64,000 nt of DNA from Diadema setosum (lineage: Eukaryota; Echinodermata; Echinoidea; Diadematoida; Diadematidae): NCBI GenBank assembly GCA_033980235.1, contig CM067070.1:565001-629000 (forward strand), given 5' to 3'. Made by a program: the position numbers and the translations under genes. Under the pieces are notes generated by a model. The model did no database searches, was not told the origin of the DNA, and was given only the letters and a program-made list of their open reading frames with translations. Below are positions 58,893 to 64,000 of the stretch, piece by piece (the first letter of the stretch is position 1; each line of letters begins with the position of its first letter).

Positions 58893-59359
58893 CGGGGGTC
58901 GGGTGTGTGATATAATGAAAAGACTCATGCTTTGGCTATTATAATTATCTAATGTCGAAGTAACTATGTGGCAGTCATCATAACCGTATCAAATCACTTT
59001 TGTGGACGGACTTCCATTATCCTCCACAAAATCTGACCTGTTCAGCACCATGATAAGTTTCGAGCTGTTTAACAAAGGGAAATATTGTATCCTTCATTTT
59101 TTATTCAGGTATTAGGACCCTTTATAGTTATGGTAAAAGTTGGTCCTACATTTTTTTTTTCTTTTCTTGAGGAGGCTTACATAACATAAAAAAATTGAAT
59201 GCTCAAAAAAAACAACACCCTATAATATACCTTTTACTTTTAAAGAGTTTTGGGCTCCGAGCTCCCTTGCTATAATAGGAATACTGTCGTACGCCATGTG
59301 TTACAAAATTAAATAGTTTTCCACTAGCTCGGTATGAATAGTCCTACAATTGATTAAAT
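58893..59359. other. Non-coding interval, no gene seen
   Basis: AT-rich sequence without supported features. Confidence 0.4.
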
Positions 59360-59972
59360 GGAAAATCCAGTCCCAAAGTAATTATGAATCAAAAACAAGA
59401 GTAAATCCTCACGAGATGAACTTTAAAAATTTGACTGAAATCGGATGAAAAATAAGGAAGTTACAAAATTTTGAAGTTTTTCCTGATTGACGGCAAAACA
59501 GTTCATGTACAATGGATATGCATATGCAAATGAGTGAGCTGACCGTGTCACAACCTCAAACTTTTCCGTTGATTGTGTACCCCCCCCCCCAAAAAAAAAA
59601 AAAATAGAGACAAAAATGCAATGTTTCTGTCAATGAAGTCTGAAACACGATGTTATTCCTGGTCGAATAATTTCAGAATAAAGATCAGTTAGCCTCGGGC
59701 ATAATTGCGTTTGAATGAAAAAACGACATTTCAACATTAATGTACAACATAATGGTGAGTTGTGAGGGGATGACACGCTCACTTTGCCATTTGTATATCA
59801 ATATTGACCGTTCACGAGCTGTTTCCTCAAAAAATAGCGAAACTTCAAAATTAATTGTCATAACTTCCTGATTTTTTTTTCAACCGATTTCGATCAAAAA
59901 ATACCGTTGAACTCGTAATATTTTACTCTTTCTTATCATACTGACTTACATTTGGACTGGATTTCCCCTTTG
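59360..59972. mobile_element. 0.6-kb inverted-repeat element with GGAAATCCAGTCC ends
   Basis: Left GGAAAATCCAGTCCCAAAGT and right (reverse) GGGGAAATCCAGTCCAAATG are related, and the similarity continues inward for about 130 bp including AAGGAAGTTA and TTTTGAAGTTT. Imperfect arms suggest an old non-autonomous element. Confidence 0.55.
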
Positions 59973-60205
59973 ATAGCACATTACGTTCATAATGTTTGGA
60001 TTCTATAGTGGAAAAGAGTACTCATGAAACTCTAGCAAGTATTGTTACTTCCATTATTATCAGTATTTATGTTGTTGTTATCATCACAATTATCACTATC
60101 ATTTCATTTTGCATTGTCACAGGAAAGGCAAAGGATGCGGATTCCACGTGCAGTGTCAGCTGCATTTACACAGCTTTAGGAAGGTCCTTTTGGAAGACAC
60201 CTATT

Positions 60206-60305
60206 TCCATTTCAATTTTACGCCCAGCATTATACTTTTTGCACTTCAAATAGGATATTTGAAGTATCTCAAGTATAATGCTGGGCGTAAAATTGAAATG
60301 AAAGT
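60206..60305. repeat. Strong ~100-bp hairpin
   Basis: Arms CATTTCAATTTTACGCCCAG and CTGGGCGTAAAATTGAAATG continue through AGCATTATAC/GTATAATGCT, with about 30 bp pairing perfectly. Could be a tiny MITE or a cruciform. Confidence 0.75.
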
Positions 60306-60876
60306 CAGGCACTTTTTAAAATTATGATAACGTGATAAATATCAAGATCGAGTAACTAAGAGACAGAGATGCCAAGTTTCTTAACTGGCTGGAAGTGAAA
60401 AACTGCGATGGGGTGGGGTGACGAAGATTTAGCGACGCTAACTTTAGCAGCGACGTATGCGGATGGGATGGGATGGGATCCTAGTGGCTCCAGATGCGCG
60501 GAATTAGAAATTGCCCGATTTGGCGCACACTTTTGATTTAAAGAAGTAATAGCATAATTCTCATCAATTCGTTATAGAAGATGATCCAGGAAGATATTAA
60601 TCCAAGCATTTTCCCCAAATTTTCATCAACTATGAATGAGTCTGATTGAGTGATTGACATTTCAGAGACCCGGGATTATTAAAGTTATTCAGAAAGGGAA
60701 ATAACTGTTAGAGGCAGCAATTTAGGACGGCCCTATCCTCCAGCTGACAACAACAACAACAAAGCAAACAATAACACAATTTCGAGCAGCATCACAAAGC
60801 TGGCATCTCATCCACTACCTGCAATGCGAGCAGGTTTTGTCATTGATCTACCGGCCGCGGTTTTTTTTTTTTTTTT
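60306..60876. other. Non-coding interval, no gene seen
   Basis: Includes short GGGAT and CAA repeats. No gene support. Confidence 0.4.
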
Positions 60877-61160
60877 GGTTTGTTTGTTTGTTTGTTTGAT
60901 TGATTGATTGATTGACTGACTGTTTGATTGATTGACTGATTGATTACCTGACTGACTGATTTGACTGATTCATTGACTGATTGATTATTTGATTGACTGA
61001 CTGATTGATTGACTGACTGATTGATTGATTGACTGATTGATTGACTGATTGATTGACTGACTGATCGATCGATTGATTGATTGACTGATTGATTGATTGA
61101 TTGATTTACGGACTGACTGATTGACTGACTGATTGATGGATTGATTGATTGATTGATCAA
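60877..61160. repeat. Tetranucleotide microsatellite (TTGA/CTGA)n
   Basis: About 280 bp of GATT/GACT repeats. The Ser-Ile-Asn-Gln repeat frame it creates on the minus strand is an artefact of periodicity. Confidence 0.92.
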
Positions 61161-61826
61161 TCAATTCTCATTCTTGTTACTTGTTTTTTGCACTGCGAAA
61201 CCTGAGAAAATGATTGACTGGCGGGTGAGCGTGAGATGGGTTGCAAAAGATTGAAACTTGGTTAGGTGTGAAGAGGTCTCGACACAAATTATTCCACATC
61301 ACTTTACTTTTTTTTTTTATTCATAAAGAGATTTCGATCATAGAGTAAAAGACAAAGTGAATACAATGTACAAAGTGTATGTTAAAATCTAATAAGATAC
61401 AGTCTATTTGACAATAGTTTTGCAATGATATTGGTGTAAAAGCTGGTTCATATACTTACAGATTTATCATACAGCCATGATATTAGTGCTTATAAGAGAA
61501 GAACAATACACGTTATAGGGGTCATCGAGTAAAAGAGCAAGATTTAAAGGTCAAACGAAAATGTGAGATGGTGACAAATTGAAATGATAACATAGGGTAA
61601 AAAATATCTTGTTCCCTGTATAAGACCATGACGTCAGGGCGGTAAATTTGAAAATCGAAATGATGCACACGCTACTGAAAACTGGTTTTAAAATTATTTA
61701 TCGTGTTTATGGTGCTACTTTTTTTTTCACCAAAACTTCTTGCAGGGAACTATTTATTTAATCAACTGTCAAAATTAGGGGATAAAAGTGTTAAATTCCA
61801 TCAATTGCAGCATTAAAGCATTTCCT
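61161..61826. other. Non-coding interval, no gene seen
   Basis: No supported features beyond homopolymer runs. Confidence 0.4.
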
Positions 61827-61993
61827 GTTCCACTAACCCCATGGAGTTGGGGTAAGTGGAACGCGTGTATTAATGAATGGACGGCTTGGTGACTTTGTCA
61901 GTTCAGCGTACTTTCACCTTTCTCATTTTGTGTAGACAATCCTATGCGTACAATGCTGTTCCACTCACCCCAATACATCGGGGTAAGTGGAAC
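61827..61993. repeat. Two 36-nt GTTCCACT hairpins
   Basis: 61827-61862 and 61958-61993 are each a 14-bp inverted repeat, GTTCCACTYACCCC...GGGGTAAGTGGAAC, with different 8-nt loops, 131 bp apart in the same orientation. Confidence 0.75.
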
Positions 61994-62039
61994 AATCGAG
62001 TAGTCATGACTAAAGTGAAAATATCTACAATATCTACAA

Positions 62040-63545
62040 TATTTGAAAGGGCCTGTAAGGAAGACTAAACTTAGTCAAGCACTCATACTTGAGAAAAAAC
62101 TTAAGTTCGGTGCAAAGTCCAAAATATATAATATTCAAAGTGTAACTTGAAGTAGTCTTTACTCCAGCCGTATTTTTAAGTTACCGTTTGTTTGTATATA
62201 GAAATACTTGATGTGGTCTGGAAGGAGAACTAATTGTATTGAAGGACTGATACTTGACAAATATTTTGAATCTGTTGGCAGGTCAATCATATAGGACTTT
62301 GAAAGTGTAAGTCTAATTAGTCTTCTCTCCAGGCGTCTTTAAAAATTTTCCTTTGTACTATATATACAATATTTGAAAGCGCCTGGAGGGAAGACTAAAC
62401 TAAGTTAAGCATTCATACTTGAGAAAAAACTTAAGTTGGGAACAAAGTCCAAAATATATAAGTTTCAAAGTCTAACTTGAAGTAGTCTTTGCTCCAGCCG
62501 TCTTTCAAGTTACCGTATGTTTGTACATAGAAATATTTGAAAGGGTCTGGAAGGAGAACTAATTGTATTGAAGAACTCATACTTGACAAATATGTTAAGA
62601 CCGGTAGCAGGTCAAAGATATTGGAATTTGAAATTGTAACTCCAATTAGTCTTCTCTCAAGGTGTCTTTGAAAATTTTCCTATAGGCCCTATATACAATA
62701 TTTGAAGGCGCCTGGAGGGAAGACTAAACTTAGTTAAGCACTCATACTTGATAAAAAAACTTAAATTGTGAACAAAGTCTAAAATATATAAGTTTCAAAG
62801 TCTAACTTGAAGTAGTCTTTGCTCCAGCCGTCTTTGAAGTTACCATATGTTTGTACATAACAAAATTCAAAAGCGTCTGGAAGGAGAACTAATTGTATTA
62901 AAGAATTCATACTTTGGGAAAATGTTAAGTCCGGAAGAAGGTCCAACATATGTGAGTTTCAAAGTTTTATTGCAATTAGTCTTCGCTCCAGACGACTTTG
63001 ATTTTTTTGATATATACTATATGTACAATATTTGAAATCGCCTGGAAGGAAGACTAAACTTAGTCAAGCACTCATACTTGAGAGAAAACTTAAGTTCTGT
63101 GCAAAGTCCGAAATGTATAAGTTTGTAAGTGTAACTTGAAGTAGTCTTTACTCCAGCCCTTTTTTAAGTTAACTTATGTTTGTACATGGAAATATTTGAA
63201 AGCGTCTGGAAGGAGAACTAATTGTATTTAAGGACTCATACTTCAGAAAAATGTTAAGTCCGGTGTCAGGTCCAGCATATTGGACTTTGAAATTGTAACT
63301 CCAATTAGTCTTCGCTCCAGGCGTCTTTAAAATTTTATGTACATTGCCTATGGAGAAGTCGAAAAATATTCGAAGTAGAAAACCCATAGTCTTTGTACAT
63401 GAAATTTGAAGGCGGCTGGAGAAGACTAATCGTTGTTAAGCATTCATATTTAAGGGAACTTTTAAGTCATGAGTAAAGTCTTTCATATGTGAATTTCAAA
63501 GTTTAATTCCAGTTAGTATTGCTTCCAGACGTCTTTAAGTTTCTT
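62040..63545. repeat. 330-bp dimeric satellite with internal inverted symmetry
   Basis: About 4.5 copies. GCCTGGAGGGAAGACTAAAC-type starts at 62051, 62379, 62710, 63039 and a partial at about 63409. Each 330-bp unit is two related ~165-bp halves, one with GGAAGACTAAACTTAG, the other GGAGAACTAATTGTATT. Each half ends with the inverse (AGTCTTYRCTCCAGNCGTC), so halves can fold back. Confidence 0.85.
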
Positions 63546-63644
63546 TCCATACCTCCCATCTTCTTTTCAACAAAATGATAACTGAATACCTGCATTTTTT
63601 TATTTGAACTTTAGAAACAATGATTAATATGAATATTTACTCAC

Positions 63645-63730
63645 AATGTCAATGATGGAGCCATCTGTCGCCACCTTCAGGATTGCAGTAACTCCTAGCA
63701 TGTCCGCATTCGGTTGGAACACCCTTTCTT
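63645..63730 (-). CDS. Possible exon, unidentified gene
   Basis: Minus-strand peptide RVFQPNADMLGVTAILKVAT followed by DGSIIDI, ending at a perfect donor (GACATT|GTGAGTA, boundary 63645). The upstream acceptor is unclear (AAACAAG or AAGAAAG near 63730). Protein-like but not assigned to a family. Confidence 0.3.
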
Positions 63731-64000
63731 GTTTACGAAGGGTGTTTTGTAACAGAAAATGGATTTGAATAAGTGGGATTAGAAACAAATTGTAATCATT
63801 GAAATAATCCTATTGAATCAATACAAGCTGGTCAGTTTATCGCTTTACTTCATCATACTTCGTCACGCTTTGTTATACTTTGTGATATTTTGACCTAATT
63901 CATTTTAAATTTGGGTCAATTTAGCAAAGATTTTTTCTTCTCTCTGATGCTATTTTACTGACGCTAAAGGGTAGTTAGGGATGGGATAACAATGTAGGTT

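Noticed and set aside
60840..61160. Ser/Asn/Gln-rich protein
   Set aside because: Translation of a TTGA/CTGA microsatellite.

Overview
The window is eukaryotic, AT-rich, intron-bearing and dominated by transposable elements. The combination of a Death-domain gene with an N-terminal 2A-like motif, abundant palindromic DNA transposons, L1/Tx1-, CR1/jockey- and RTE/I-like LINEs and a DIRS-type element suggests a marine invertebrate deuterostome. An echinoderm, perhaps a sea urchin, fits best, but this is inference from gene and repeat content, not a species identification.

Host genes are few. (1) 49237-54663, minus: a five-exon gene that I recognise as FDXACB1, with a BMT5-like (DUF2431) Rossmann domain, a PheRS-like segment and a C-terminal FDX-ACB domain. 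All exon phases match. (2) 11003-12643, minus: the first coding exons of a gene with a 2A-like ribosome-skipping motif followed by a Death domain. The rest of the gene is not visible. (3) Weak orphan exons at 15771-15934 (-), 47020-47184 (+), 48587-48763 (+) and about 63645-63730 (-).

Layout. 1-4500: a full-length LINE (minus) with a 13-bp target-site duplication. 4500-11000: inverted-repeat DNA elements and a LINE fossil split by a 1.2-kb transposon. 11000-12700: the 2A/Death gene. 12700-17250: a MITE and a Tc1/mariner fossil. 17259-26508: a 1.43-kb tandem duplication whose second copy has been stretched to 7.8 kb by three later insertions. 26500-32350: MITEs and foldback elements. 32794-38030: a minisatellite carrying nuclear-receptor DR1 sites, interrupted by a roughly 267-bp satellite that contains a tRNA-like sequence and switches orientation. 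38065-46453: a dead two-ORF LINE interrupted by a 3.57-kb DIRS-like element. 47269-48521: an element built of seven roughly 161-bp repeats, each with an RFX X-box palindrome. 49237-54663: FDXACB1. 56064-58867: a 5'-truncated Tx1/L1-like LINE inserted in a (GT)n microsatellite. 59360-64000: inverted-repeat elements, a TTGA-type microsatellite and a dimeric 330-bp satellite.

There is no operon-like cooperation. The strongest biological lead is the 2A-Death leader. The repeat architecture shows several layered insertion histories and two tandem-repeat elements that disperse transcription-factor-like sites.
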